A stretch of 64,000 bases of DNA. It comes from Diorhabda sublineata (lineage: Eukaryota; Arthropoda; Insecta; Coleoptera; Chrysomelidae). Location of the stretch: the NCBI RefSeq assembly GCF_026230105.1, contig NC_079482.1:8990001-9054000 (forward strand), in the 5' to 3' direction. The notes beneath the pieces were generated by a model. The model saw only the letters and a program-made list of their open reading frames with translations, did no database searches and had not been told where the DNA came from. Position numbers and translations under genes: made by a program. Position 1 is the stretch's first letter; every line of letters starts with the position of its first letter. Positions 38,451 through 49,149 of this stretch are shown here, piece after piece.

Positions 38451-38859
38451 AGTCATAAGAGCTAAAAATTACAATTAACAGCATGTCAAAGTTTTCAAAG
38501 AGTCACAAAATTTTTTGATATCAATAATAAATAGTTCTCTCATAAATAAAGTTCTTTTATTGATAAGAAAAACATATCTAGTTATTCATAATATATTTAT
38601 AGTATTTTTCACATCAAATTAGAGAATCTTATTAGATAATTACCTATTTTTATTATTCACTCATAACCCTAGCTTGTACTTCAATAATAAACAATTGGGT
38701 AAACAAATTCAATGGAAGCGATGACTTTGCATGATTATTAAAGTACAAAATTTAAACTTTACTATACAATGTAACTTGTACTTAAAATGAAAAGCAATAA
38801 CATATATTTGAGCAAATGAATTCAATGGGGGTGTTGTTTTTGCATGGTTCTAGAAAGTT

Positions 38860-40250
38860 TGAATAAATTCGGCTTATAACTTTTTCTAAACTTGACTTTA
38901 AATTTTCATTTGTTAGTTGGTTCCTTACTGTACTTTCGACGCTTGGTCACCCGAATATGTCGATTCGAAAATAGGTAGGACGCCAAATGCCAGCTTCTTC
39001 ACCTCACTGTAGCAATCTGGAACACTATTTCATGCGTCAAATATAAGAGCCTCAACTCGTGGCATTTCTTTCAGAGCTGTCCACTTTTGGTGCTTTACAT
39101 TTCTGGACCTCCAACTCATCTAACTTTCTTTTCAGCTTTTCAGCTGTAAATTTTCCACTTCACAAAGTTTTACTGTTTAAATCGATCAAATGCATTTCTA
39201 GAGATCCAGTTTCAATTCCAAATGGCTTAATGTAGATTTCGTTACTATTTGTGTGGAGACAATTTACTATGAATGCTAGAGTGGCTTTGTTGATTTTGAA
39301 TTGCTCAAATCTGTCAGCAAATTCATCAGTAATTCGTGCCAGCAGTTGCAATAGTTTTGTCGCGATATTACATTTAAAATTGAACATGAAGTAATTCCCC
39401 GCTCTGAATACATTCTGCAAAAAGAATTAATTTTTCTCCAAAACAAATCAATTCCTCTACCAAAACGAAGGCTGTGTTTCTCTTTCCTTGCAGTTTTATA
39501 TTAAGTTTATTTTATTTCGCTGTAATATTCACCAAAAACGAAATTTTTTTCAACCACTCTTCAATTCAGGGAGATTAATGTCTTTATTATGAAATAGGAG
39601 GCCGGAATACTGAGTCTTGAGAATTGGAGATGGTAGAGTGCTTTTGAAAATATGCTATTGACTTTGATTACCAAATTCATAACTTCAACTATTTTAACCA
39701 AATGTGTGGGCACAAAACGCTTTTTGGTGTATGCAGTGAAACTTCGTGGTTTATTTTGCTCTGAAGAATCGTTGTTACTCCTTTATTTTGTCCTGTTATA
39801 CTTTTGGCTATATCAGTTGCTATTGAAACGATTTTATTTAAATTGATCCCATTATCTTCAAGCCATTTTTGCACAGCATCCGCTATATCTTTCCCTCTAG
39901 TTGGTAGTAAGTAAGATGGAATGAGATTTTTATTTAGAATTTCTATTTGAAATTAAGTGATTTCCCAACAATGTTTTGTAAAATAGGTAAGTAGGTAAGA
40001 ATAAATTTCCGGAAAAAAAAACAGTTTTATTTCTGTATTCAAGGTAAATCTATCAAAACAAAAAATGTGATGACGTTTGTCATGGGGGAGGAGGCGAAAA
40101 GTCGCTGAAAGATAGAATCGGTGTCTAATCCTGGTAAATAGATTCATAGCGCTTTTAATATATTTTTTTTATAAAATCAATATTTGCATATGGAAGTAAA
40201 GAGCCACAGCTTCACATCCAAAGAGCCGCATGTCGCTGTGAGCAACGGAA
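38860..40250 (-). pseudogene. hAT transposase relic (ZBED/GTF2IRD2-like lineage)
   Basis: Minus-strand segments, from upstream to downstream: at 39874-39689, KWLEDNGINLNKIVSIATDI then KSITGQNKGV, matching the L-KIVSV-TDGA-SM-G-KG block around a catalytic Asp (the usual TDGA is TDIA here). At 39420-39160, ITDEFADRFEQF and FGIETGSLEMHLIDL, matching the F-V-x-LQ-ELIDLQ region. At 39040-38940, PDCYSEVKKLAFGVLPIFES then TYSGDQA, the dimerisation domain (normally GSTY-CE-FS). AAAGAGCCGCATGT near 40229 resembles the end of such elements. It is distinct from the hAT relic at 12.3 kb. Stops and frame changes make it inactive. Confidence 0.75.
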
Positions 40251-40639
40251 TCAAGCACAACAATAAATAGAAGAGGAACATGGTCTTGAAGTAATGAAAC
40301 GAAAAATAATAAACATAATTTTGGGACCACACATCACAAGAGATGAGACTGATAGAGGGTTAAGTAAAGAAGAACTAAATGATAAACTGGAGGGCGAAAG
40401 CACTATGGTTCATTAAGTACAAAGATTACAATAGATGTAATGAGAAGAAAAAAATTGAAAATGGTCAGGAAAATTTCTGTGACATAAACAGAGAGAAAAA
40501 GTGGGAAAAAATTAATAGATCCATTCCTATGAGAAAAATTTAATGGAAAAAAATTAAAAATATTGTAGAAAACACGTGAACATTTATAATTTGAAGAAGC
40601 TGCTACACAAAGTTATTCTTCCCTCAAAACTGAAGTCAA

Positions 40640-41240
40640 CTTTTTTGCTATTCTACTATACTTCTTGGAAATCAATTGGAGAGACAACTGACCTCTTTAA
40701 TACCACCCAACCACTTATAAGGATGTTGGTGGTTTAAAGAGTTTCTTACATTGACACTAAAATGAGTTGGTGTTCCATCATTCATAAATCAATGTTCCAA
40801 TCTCAAGCGAATGTCAAATTCTGAAAAAAATCCGCAAAACTATTTTGGAGATACTCTAAATAAGTCAATCCTTTTAGGTAAAATAACTCGTCCAATCAAA
40901 TAATTATCAATAAGGCCGGCCCAAACATCTTAAACTAAATTTGATAATGTTGAAGAGGTATTACATGAGAGTTTTCATCTGAATCATAATGGTGATACAT
41001 ACGAACACGTTTGAATACGGCTGCCCAAAATTTTACAGTTGTAAATGGCTATGTCTTCGTCTACAATGTCTCCTTTTTCCCTAGCGCTGCTATGTTTTCG
41101 CATTTTCAAAAAAATCTTGACCATTACTCCTTTACGATTGTCAAACAGAAACTAAGCATCCAAAATGGATGGAATTTAATCACTGCTGCCATTTTCTGGT
41201 TGAGTTTTGATGAACTAATGAGAAGAGTGCATGTGTCTTA
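40640..41240 (-). pseudogene. mariner/Tc1-type transposase relic, copy at 41 kb
   Basis: The minus strand gives SDENSHVIPLQHY, FGPALLIDNYLIGRVILP-like and FMNDGTPTHFSVNVRNSLN, the same protein family as the copies at 26973 and 53391. FMNDGTP replaces FMHDGAP (second catalytic Asp kept). Frames change several times. Ends were not resolved. Confidence 0.72.
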
Positions 41241-41875
41241 AATCTTTTGAATGTAAGTAGAGAAAATAAATACTTTTATAAATATAAATGATTTTTACAT
41301 TTGAATTAAATTAATAGAATTATATACTTTTTTTCTTTAGATGCATATTATACTGTCATTTTCTTGAACACACTGTGTATTCTGACTTCAACATTGGAGT
41401 GGAAAAATAGGAAATAAATATGCACTAGCTTAAAGTCTGATCTATTTATCTTGTTCTAGTCGAATAGAAATTTTATATCCATAATTATGAAAAATATATT
41501 TATAATTTTTTGTTAATTATTCACCGATGCATAAATAAACAAATCATTTTAATGACGGACAACAATTGGTTACGCTCTAATTATGATTAATTACTAACTT
41601 AAAACACTTCTTATTGGAATGTATTGGTGTGTGAAGAATATTTTAAAATAAATTGGTATGTATTAACATCCCAACACGTCAAGAAGAGGTGGTTCAAATA
41701 ATTGAAAAAAGCAGTTGAATTGAAGAGATTGTGGATTTTGTGAAAATAAAGTATATCTATTCGTAAAGCTCCGTATTTCTTAAATCGACGAAATGAATAT
41801 GGTAGAAGGATTAAGCTAAAATTTTAAATATTTCACTTCAACTGATTATAGAAATTCTGAAAAACTAACATATAA
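41241..41875. other. Non-coding stretch
   Basis: AT-rich, no gene recognised. Confidence 0.4.
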
Positions 41876-41958
41876 GGTATGGTTATTAAGTTGAGAGACT
41901 AACGAGTGTACAAAAGAAAGGCACACGCGATAAACCTTAGATACCGACAGCTACAAGG

Positions 41959-42190
41959 TGTATTATACCATGATCGGCGCTAGTTTATTAAAATAAAACG
42001 AAACTGTAAATGTAACACCATGTGTCTTTATTGAAATGTGTCGACGAAAAGCCGCGTATTAGAGTCGTCTTTTCTCGAGTCCAAAACACTGGCCTCAACC
42101 CCCCATGCCTGTTGAGCCAATTAATTGACTCGTACAAAGGTGGCGGGATAGTTATTAAACAAATATCTAATCTATAACCTATATAATACA
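41959..42190 (-). repeat. 3' LTR of the gypsy element
   Basis: It starts TGTATTATATAGG and ends GGTATAATACA on the minus strand. AATAAA polyadenylation signals occur, for example at 42027-42032 (complement). It is identical by eye to 46295-46526. Confidence 0.97.
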
Positions 42191-42200
42191 TCTCCTCCTA
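42191..42200 (-). promoter_or_regulatory. Polypurine tract
   Basis: TAGGAGGAGA directly abuts the 3' LTR on the minus strand, the site where plus-strand DNA synthesis is primed. Its first bases are the TAG stop codon of the integrase frame. Confidence 0.85.
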
Positions 42201-43421
42201 TAAGTTTAGTTTGTCCGGTTTTTTTATCACACGACCACATCTGGTTTTGATATCCTGATCTAAAACTTTTGGACTGGATAATAAACATTCTGGGGGAGCC
42301 TCCAGCAAAGGTTTTTTATTCTTGAGTGACACAGCAGGCTGAACTAAAGGTTCACCACTACTCTCATTTATGTCAGGCTCGTTGCTTTTAGACACATACT
42401 CATTTAGGGATTCCTTAAGGTCAATGCGATTACGCCTAATCACATTACCAAAGGAATCTTTCACAAGGTAAGATCTAGGAGAGCTATGCTTGGATACAAT
42501 TTGTGCAGGCTCCCACTTATTCTTTACATGGTCAAAAATCGTCACATTGGTTTTAGGTTCCAAAGGTTTTAGATCTTTACTTTTCTTGTCATAGTAAGAC
42601 CTATAAATATTCTGTCTTCGCAATAGTTTCTCAGAAACGTCTTCACAGAGTTTCGGGTGCAAAAGACTGGAATTGATAGGTACTTTTGTCTTGCAAATCC
42701 TGCTCATCAATAACTCTGCAGGTGAATAGCCAATATACTTAAGTGGTGAATTTCTGTATTGCAATAAAGCAGTATGTATATCAGAGTTTTCTTTCAAACA
42801 TTTTTTTAGCATATTTTTACCTATATCTACCCCTTTTTCTGCCAATCCATTAGATTGTGCATAATACGGGCTGCGCAAAATGATTTCAAAATTCCAGTTT
42901 TTTGCAAACGTCTTAAACTCTCTACTATCAAAAGGCACGTTATCAGCAGTTATTTTATCTGGTGACCCATGAACAGAAAAAATAGACTTCAAAGCTAAAA
43001 TAACTGATTTCATCGACTTGTCTTTAATTTGAGTGGTTTCCAACCAATTGGAGTATGAATCAAACACAATGAGAAAAATTTTGTTGGCATGCGAAAAAAT
43101 ATCTAATCCCAATCTCTCCCATGGCCGATTCGGTAACTCATATGGTAATAGCGATTCTTTTGGCTGTTTCTTCGCAAAAGTTTCGCAGATACTGCATTTT
43201 TTTATGTAGGCTTCAACATCAACAGATTGCCCTGGCCAATAAAATATACGTCTTGCACGATTTTTGCATTTTTCAATCCCAAAGTGACCCTCGTGCAATA
43301 ATTTGAGCATATCACCCTTTATGGCAGTTGGGACAACAATTTTCTCACCAAAAAACAGCAATTTATCAACATAGCTGAGGTTGTCTTTGATTTTAAAATA
43401 ATGCCTCAAAGAAGGAGACAT
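42198..43421 (-). CDS. Gypsy integrase frame
   Basis: The 407-codon frame encodes integrase, which inserts the element's DNA into the genome. The zinc-binding N-domain has HEGHFG (H43, H46) and CSIC (C76, C79). The catalytic core has D107 (LGLDIFS), D160 (TADNVPF) and E195 (NGLAEKG). The usual DNGPQF motif reads DNVPF, one residue shorter, so D160 to E195 is 35 positions instead of the usual 36; this may be a lineage trait. The C-terminal part ends RCGRVIKKPDKLNL, the basic tail common in the group, and runs to the polypurine tract. The ATG used here (43421) is probably not a true start: homology-like sequence continues upstream in the same frame past it, overlapping the end of the preceding frame. 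No chromodomain is present. Confidence 0.93.
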   Translation of the reverse strand: MSPSLRHYFKIKDNLSYVDKLLFFGEKIVVPTAIKGDMLKLLHEGHFGIEKCKNRARRIFYWPGQSVDVEAYIKKCSICETFAKKQPKESLLPYELPNRPWERLGLDIFSHANKIFLIVFDSYSNWLETTQIKDKSMKSVILALKSIFSVHGSPDKITADNVPFDSREFKTFAKNWNFEIILRSPYYAQSNGLAEKGVDIGKNMLKKCLKENSDIHTALLQYRNSPLKYIGYSPAELLMSRICKTKVPINSSLLHPKLCEDVSEKLLRRQNIYRSYYDKKSKDLKPLEPKTNVTIFDHVKNKWEPAQIVSKHSSPRSYLVKDSFGNVIRRNRIDLKESLNEYVSKSNEPDINESSGEPLVQPAVSLKNKKPLLEAPPECLLSSPKVLDQDIKTRCGRVIKKPDKLNL

Positions 43422-43431
43422 GTGATGTTTA

Positions 43432-46185
43432 TTATTGGGCCAGCCTTTTATATGGAAGTTGTTTCAGAATCTCATCTTTCTCGATTTCCTGCCTGAATTG
43501 TTCCTTCCGCTCTTCAGACATGGCTAAATTTTTTGATAAAGAGTGTACTGCAAAATTAAATTCTTGATCAGACTTTAGCCCAGTTTCTGGTAAAAACGCT
43601 CTTGACAGTGTGTCTGCCACATACAAAAATTTTCCAGGTTTGTAATTCACAATTATTTTATAATTTAGTAAGCGGAGTCTCATCCTTTGTAGGCGGGAAG
43701 AAATAGATGCTAGATCTTTTTTCATGATCGATTCCAAGGGTTTATGATCAGTGTTGATTTTTACATCAAATCCATAAATAAAATAATGAAACTTTTGAGT
43801 AGCAAACACAATCGCCAGCATCTCTTTCTCTATCTGCGCGTACTTTTGCTCGCAGGGGGTTAAGCTCCTGGATGCAAAAGCTATTGGGTGACCTTCTTGA
43901 GATAGACAAGCACCTAGACCGTCCTTGGACGCGTCAGTGTCTATTTCTATAGGTTTTGTTGGATCAAAAAATGACAAAATTGGGGCATTGGTTAATGTAT
44001 CTTTAAGTCTAGTTAAAGATTCATCATGCAATTTAGTCCATTGCCAATCAATATTATTCCTGGTCAAATTTCTAAGTGGAGCTGTTATTTTCGACATGTT
44101 GGGCAAGAACTTTCCTAAATACTTAGCCATGCCTAATATTCTTAATAGTTCAGTTTTATCTTTGGGTTTTGGCATCTCTAGAATTGGTTTCACATAATTT
44201 CTGTTCAGTTTGACACCTTCCTTTGAGTAAATTTGACCCATAAACTTAACACTTCTAGATTTAAATTGAATTTTGTCTCTATTAAATTTTATATTATATT
44301 TTTGTGCCCTTTCCAAAACTAACCGTAGATTATTATCATGTTCCTTTTCATTACTGCCAGTTATAATCAAATCATCAAAGTAAAGACCTACACCTTCAAT
44401 GTCACCAAATATTTCATAGTTTTGTTTTTGAAAGACTTCAGGGGCTGAGCAAATTCCAAAAGGTAGACGACAAAATGCATACCTTCCAAAGGGTGTTCCA
44501 AAGACACAATATTCTTGACTTTGTTCATCAATTCGAATTTGAAAGTACCCGTCTTTCATATCTAAAACTGTGAAATATTCTTTATTATTAAGTTTAACAG
44601 CTATTTCCTCGGCTGAAGGAATCAAAAATCTTTCTCGTTTTATTGCTAAATTCAAATATTTTGGGTCAAGACACAAGCGTAAATCCTTATTTTTCTTTTC
44701 AACTATCACCAGAGGATTCAACCATTCAGTCGGCTTATCAATCTTCCTTATAATACCTTGTTTTTCAAGATCATCAAGCTTAAGTTTTAAACGATCATGC
44801 AATGCAATTGGAATCCGTCTGAGTGGTTGAACTACTGAAACTGTATCTTCTTTTAAAGTAATGTGATGTTCTCTAGGAAAAGAACCAAGACCTTCAAAAA
44901 CTACTGGATATCTTTTAACAACATGATCGAGTGATATAAATTGACCAGAATTTTCAACAATTGAGTCTACTCTTTTTACTAAGTTTAAATCAACGCAATC
45001 AGCACAACTCAGTAGTGGCAATTCGTTATTATCACAAACTGCAAAGAATAGGTTTCTAACATTATCATTAACTTGACATTTTAAAGTGATTTCTCCTAAT
45101 GGAGCGAATACATAATCACGACTGCCATACGGAGCTAGTTTGACTTTAGATTTTTGCATTTTATCAAGAAGCCCTAGTTTTTTAACAATATTTAAAGTCA
45201 AAATGCTTACTTCGCACCCTGTATCTAGCTTAAATGTTACCTTATGACCTTCTACAATAATTTTCTTCAACCATGACAATGGTTTCTTTATACTACTAAC
45301 AGAACCAACTTTTTTTATAGACTGAACATATAACTCATTTGAACTGCTCTCACATTCAATATTTTCTGATTCACTATCACTAAAAGCTTCAGTTTCTACT
45401 TTATTCACTTTTCTTCTGCCCAATCTTCTATAGCTCTTCTTTTTCTCCCATTTCTTCTCAGACTGATTAATATTATACTCTTTTTTACACACATTCGCAA
45501 AATGATTGCGTCCCTGACATTTTGCGCATGTTTTATTCCAAGCAGGACATGAATTTTTCTCTCGATGTACATAGCCAGAGAATTCACATTTCCCTTCTTT
45601 TATTTCTTTCAAAAAATGCTTAGATTTTACAGAGCTTACACTAGCTTCATTCTGCAAAGCCTTCAGCTGTTTTTGACTAACTTCTCTTGTTCTACAGATG
45701 TCTATTGCTTGTGTCAACTTTAGATCAGATTTTCTTAACAATTCTTCTCTAGTGCTTTGGTCGTAGATGCCCATTACAATCCTATCTCTTAAAAATTCTT
45801 CTAATAAATTACCATAACCAGTTGTTTTTCCCGCTGTTCTTAGTTCTGTCAGGAAACTATCAAAACTTTGTCCCTCTTCTTGTGTTATACTGTTAAATAA
45901 GAACCTTTCATATATAACATTTCTCTTTGGTTCACAGTGATCTCTAAATTTTTTCAAGACATTATCAAGAGTTTTCTGGGCCTCCGGTAACGGGTCAAAA
46001 GAGTTAAATAAATCAAGACCATCATCACCAACTAAGTTCAATAGAATTGCAACCTTTTTTTCATCATTTTCATTGCTTAAACTTGTAGCAGTCAGAAAAT
46101 TTCGGAATTTTTGTTCAAATTTTTGCCAGTTATCCTTGCTTCCTTCAATGGATAAAGGATCTGGAGGTTTGAAGTATGATTCCAT
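43432..46185 (-). CDS. Gypsy Gag-protease-RT-RNase H polyprotein
   Basis: The 917-codon frame carries Gag and most of Pol without an internal shift. Residues 1-190 are the capsid-like part. A CCHC zinc knuckle is at 220-233 (CAKCQGRNHFANVC), preceded by a weaker knuckle where CxxC reads CEFS. The aspartic protease has DTG at 321-323. Reverse transcriptase spans about 450-720 with the YFDD box at 602-605. RNase H has DTD at 749-751, E786/E788 and D813. The frame stops (TAA 43432-43434) shortly after RNase H. In this family one uninterrupted frame normally continues into integrase, and here the next frame is displaced by one base. The start at 46185 lies about 100 bases after the primer-binding site, a normal leader length. 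Confidence 0.95.
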   Translation of the reverse strand: MESYFKPPDPLSIEGSKDNWQKFEQKFRNFLTATSLSNENDEKKVAILLNLVGDDGLDLFNSFDPLPEAQKTLDNVLKKFRDHCEPKRNVIYERFLFNSITQEEGQSFDSFLTELRTAGKTTGYGNLLEEFLRDRIVMGIYDQSTREELLRKSDLKLTQAIDICRTREVSQKQLKALQNEASVSSVKSKHFLKEIKEGKCEFSGYVHREKNSCPAWNKTCAKCQGRNHFANVCKKEYNINQSEKKWEKKKSYRRLGRRKVNKVETEAFSDSESENIECESSSNELYVQSIKKVGSVSSIKKPLSWLKKIIVEGHKVTFKLDTGCEVSILTLNIVKKLGLLDKMQKSKVKLAPYGSRDYVFAPLGEITLKCQVNDNVRNLFFAVCDNNELPLLSCADCVDLNLVKRVDSIVENSGQFISLDHVVKRYPVVFEGLGSFPREHHITLKEDTVSVVQPLRRIPIALHDRLKLKLDDLEKQGIIRKIDKPTEWLNPLVIVEKKNKDLRLCLDPKYLNLAIKRERFLIPSAEEIAVKLNNKEYFTVLDMKDGYFQIRIDEQSQEYCVFGTPFGRYAFCRLPFGICSAPEVFQKQNYEIFGDIEGVGLYFDDLIITGSNEKEHDNNLRLVLERAQKYNIKFNRDKIQFKSRSVKFMGQIYSKEGVKLNRNYVKPILEMPKPKDKTELLRILGMAKYLGKFLPNMSKITAPLRNLTRNNIDWQWTKLHDESLTRLKDTLTNAPILSFFDPTKPIEIDTDASKDGLGACLSQEGHPIAFASRSLTPCEQKYAQIEKEMLAIVFATQKFHYFIYGFDVKINTDHKPLESIMKKDLASISSRLQRMRLRLLNYKIIVNYKPGKFLYVADTLSRAFLPETGLKSDQEFNFAVHSLSKNLAMSEERKEQFRQEIEKDEILKQLPYKRLAQ

Positions 46186-46284
46186 TGCTGTTGGCTTCTA
46201 CTTATATCGCAGCAAAGTCCAGCTTACTAATGTCTAAGTACGACTGTACGAAATTTACTCAAGCTTTTTTATCAAGTTTTTACA

Positions 46285-46294
46285 CCTGACACCA
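46285..46294 (-). promoter_or_regulatory. Primer-binding site (tRNA-Leu-like)
   Basis: TGGTGTCAGG directly follows the 5' LTR with no spacer. It would pair with a tRNA 3' end CCTGACACCA, as in many animal tRNA-Leu species (acceptor stem GTCAGG). The match seems to stop after about ten bases, so the isoacceptor is uncertain. Confidence 0.75.
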
Positions 46295-46526
46295 TGTATT
46301 ATACCATGATCGGCGCTAGTTTATTAAAATAAAACGAAACTGTAAATGTAACACCATGTGTCTTTATTGAAATGTGTCGACGAAAAGCCGCGTATTAGAG
46401 TCGTCTTTTCTCGAGTCCAAAACACTGGCCTCAACCCCCCATGCCTGTTGAGCCAATTAATTGACTCGTACAAAGGTGGCGGGATAGTTATTAAACAAAT
46501 ATCTAATCTATAACCTATATAATACA
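46295..46526 (-). repeat. 5' LTR of the gypsy element
   Basis: 232 bp, identical by eye to 41959-42190. On the minus strand it carries the promoter for the element. TATATAGG occurs close to its start, but the true core promoter is not mapped. Confidence 0.97.
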
Positions 46527-46741
46527 CAAGGCGTGACTATTAAATAAAGATTATGTAAAATATTCGTGGCTCTATTTTTATGTCGATAATTTTAACGGCA
46601 TAACAAAAAAACAGCTCCTATACAAACGGAAGCAACGGCTACACTGGTTTGTCTACAGAGACGATAGATATCGCATTCGAAAGAGTAGAATTAAGGGTAA
46701 ACAGTAGCGATAGTCTCGTTACTTAATAGCAACACCCCGTA

Positions 46742-48429
46742 TAAACGAACCAGTATAAACGCAGCTTTCCCACAAGATTGTTTTTTCTTGTTTCAGGAAC
46801 AATATTGAATATATCGGAAGAATTTTACATCCAACTTGAAAAAACCGCAACTTAAACTTCGTTAAAAATAGTCCATTATAGTTAATATTTAACCATTTTA
46901 AAGATAGGTTAGGTTCTTTATAATTCCACCTGGGATTGCTTCTTCAAGTCTAAAACAATTGATTACACGAAAAAACTCGATAAAGAATCCACGAGGGCTA
47001 ATTTGGTACTCATTCTGTATCGCCTGTCAAAGGGTTTTTTTCTTCACAACTTCTACGTGTTATATTTTTTGTCATGAAGTTTCGTTTCACTACAATTTTC
47101 ACTTGAATGTCGAAAGCATACATTAAGACTATAACTATAACCCAGCCGATTGCGTATTCTAATACAGAAAGAACGATATTTAGATCACAGTTTCCGAACA
47201 TCTTGTTGGGTGTAAATTTCAAATTTGAAACTGGATATACAAAAACTTTTGATTTTTCTGATGCGTTAATTCTTCCATGTTATTTACTTAGTTGTATAAT
47301 AGATTCTAGATGTTTAATAATTGAGGAAATAATAATGATTCACCCCTTCGCATGGATTTTGCACTAAAGTTGAATTTCATTAAGTCATTTTTATGCTGAA
47401 ATATCGAAAAGTATAAAAACCGCAAACTATAAATGACGCTGCGCATGAGATTCAATATTATACAGCCATTTGAGGGAAGCAGGGAAGCAAATCATATTTG
47501 GAGATAAAAAAACTATAGACAAATGGAACAACCCATCAGCTTATCGTATTAATACACCTGCCAGAGTAGAAAGTGTCATATCATATGACGACTTCTGAAC
47601 AACAATGAACGTGATCCATCTTAGTTTCCGATCATGATTTTCCGAAAAGTCCTATTATCAACCTTTTCATCCCTCCACTGTACCATTTCCAAACTGAATA
47701 TGTTATAATATTCTTCCGTTATTAGATAATACTAATATTACCATTAACTGGGGTCAAAATCCTATTAAATTTTTTCTCATAATCGTCTGACGTGTATATT
47801 AATTTCAAAAGAAAATATTAATGAAGATATACATATAATGGGCGGAATGAAACGACTGTGTTCAATAAATTAATAAAACTCGAAGTATAATATGGTGAGC
47901 AGTTTATAAATAATTAGGTAACAGCACCGTTGTTTTCAGACGATATAATGTTGATAGCTAACACCAAGGACGTCTGAATAAAACCAATCGATAGACTGAA
48001 AGGCACTCCAAAAATGAAATTAATTAATAAATAACTGAATGAATGGAATTGGATGATGAAACTATAAAAGATAAAACATAATTACATTTGTTTTTGTTAT
48101 GTTTTCAAATTTTATTAGCTATAAACTTCTATAGACTTCTTCGATACTGAAGTTGTTATTCTAGGGAGAATTTTTTTATGAGAGAAATAATGCACCTAAT
48201 CTCAGGATGAACCGACATTTTACATCTATTCTACTATGTACTTTACTATCCCAAAGGTTTACGTTTATGTGCATTTCATCATTGGGGATTAACTATTGAA
48301 CTGGGTTGTAATTTTTCACACAAGTTCGAAAGGTTTGGTGCGTTTTGGCCTGTGGATTATTATTACAAACATACCACAGAGTATTAACAATTTTTCGTAT
48401 TTTTCGGTGGGTTCTTTAGCACTTACTTT
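46742..48429. other. Non-coding stretch
   Basis: No gene recognised; AT-rich with scattered short frames. Confidence 0.4.
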
Positions 48430-48800
48430 CACTAGTACACTAGCCTAATAGTTGCAGAGCAAAGTCCATACCGGTTTGAGTATTTGTTTGTATACTAATT
48501 CCAGTTTTCCTGACTTCTTATTATTAAGATACTGCCAATTATGTTTGCTATCCAGATGTAGGCCTAGATATGTGACCGTTTTCTTATATAGGATAATCTT
48601 ATTGTTCAATGTAAGTGAGAGATTATTTATATTTTTATAAGTACACTTGATGTTGGCAGATTTTTGTTCATCAATTTTAATTATCTGTTACTCAAGACAT
48701 CTATTGAATTTTGAAGATTCTTGACCCCTTCTCCAATTGATTCTTTAACAGCTATTGCAGTGTCGTCTGCAAATGCAACCAGCTCAGTTGGAGCTTTGAT
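48430..48800 (-). pseudogene. Jockey-like LINE reverse transcriptase relic
   Basis: The minus strand reads ELVAFADDTAIAVKESIGEG then VKNLQNSID. FADD is the catalytic Asp pair of the reverse transcriptase. After a frame change KINEQKSANIKCTYKN and LYKKTVTYLGLHLDSKHNW follow. KINE-KS and Y-K-V-YLG-HLD-W are the standard downstream blocks of Jockey-type enzymes. Only about 370 bp remain, truncated on both sides. Confidence 0.8.
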
Positions 48801-49149
48801 TATTCGCTTTCTTGTTAACTTTCTCAGGTAGGAGTCTTCTAGCTGAATATATTTTTTTAATAATTTTCTCTATCTCTTTAGGTGTAGTAGGCGCTATTTG
48901 TTCTTGGCCTTCACTATTTACTCCTTCATCAATACCCCCATCATCGTCACTATCGGTTTCATCATTATTTTCCATGTCAGCAGCTTGGGAAAATTATTTA
49001 ATTATGGGGAAAAGAATTTTTTCTTCTGCATATGTTTTGGTATGATTTTTTATGATTCTCTTCATATTACGTCGTTGTGTTTTTGTTCGCTTTCGCCGGA
49101 TCCCGTCCACCACTTTGAATCATTGTACTAGAGCTCATTTTTTAATCAT
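48801..49149. other. Non-coding stretch
   Basis: Open frames on both strands (an acidic 63-residue minus frame at 48784-48975 and two plus frames) overlap each other. None resembles a known family. It could be an uncharacterised part of the adjacent LINE. Confidence 0.3.

Larger units (their letters stand above)
41959..46526 (-). mobile_element. Young Ty3/gypsy LTR retrotransposon
   Basis: This 4568-bp element has 232-bp direct LTRs, begins TG and ends CA, and is flanked by the 5-bp duplication CAAGG (41954-41958 and 46527-46531). The order read on the minus strand is 5' LTR, primer-binding site, Gag-protease-RT-RNase H, integrase, polypurine tract, 3' LTR. Protein order PR-RT-RH-IN places it in Ty3/gypsy. 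There is no envelope gene and no chromodomain. I see no difference between the LTRs by eye, so insertion is recent. A single frame change between the two long frames is the only visible break. Confidence 0.97.
41876..46741. mobile_element. Mariner-type MITE interrupted by the gypsy element
   Basis: The right end on the complementary strand, TACGGGGTGTTGCTATTAAG then TAACGAGACTATCG (46741-46708), has two partners to the left. One is TAAGGTATGGTTATTAAG then TTGAGAGACTAACG at 41876, giving about 290 bp once the gypsy is removed. The other is TACAAGGCGTGACTATTAAA then TAAAGA starting at 41952 and resuming at 46527, about 215 bp, with 19 of 26 matching positions and TA on both sides. In the second reading the gypsy landed in the first five bases of the MITE. 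The left limit is therefore uncertain. Confidence 0.55.

Noticed and set aside
41988..42191. 67-codon frame repeated exactly at 46324-46527
   Set aside because: It is translation of the two LTRs. Identity reflects LTR identity, not a duplicated gene.
43412..43460. Programmed frameshift as the default explanation
   Set aside because: The displaced junction is after RNase H, not between Gag and Pol where recoding normally occurs. No comparison of copies is available to support recoding.
43121..44830. Plus-strand frames across the gypsy coding region
   Set aside because: These are shadows of the minus-strand polyprotein frames.
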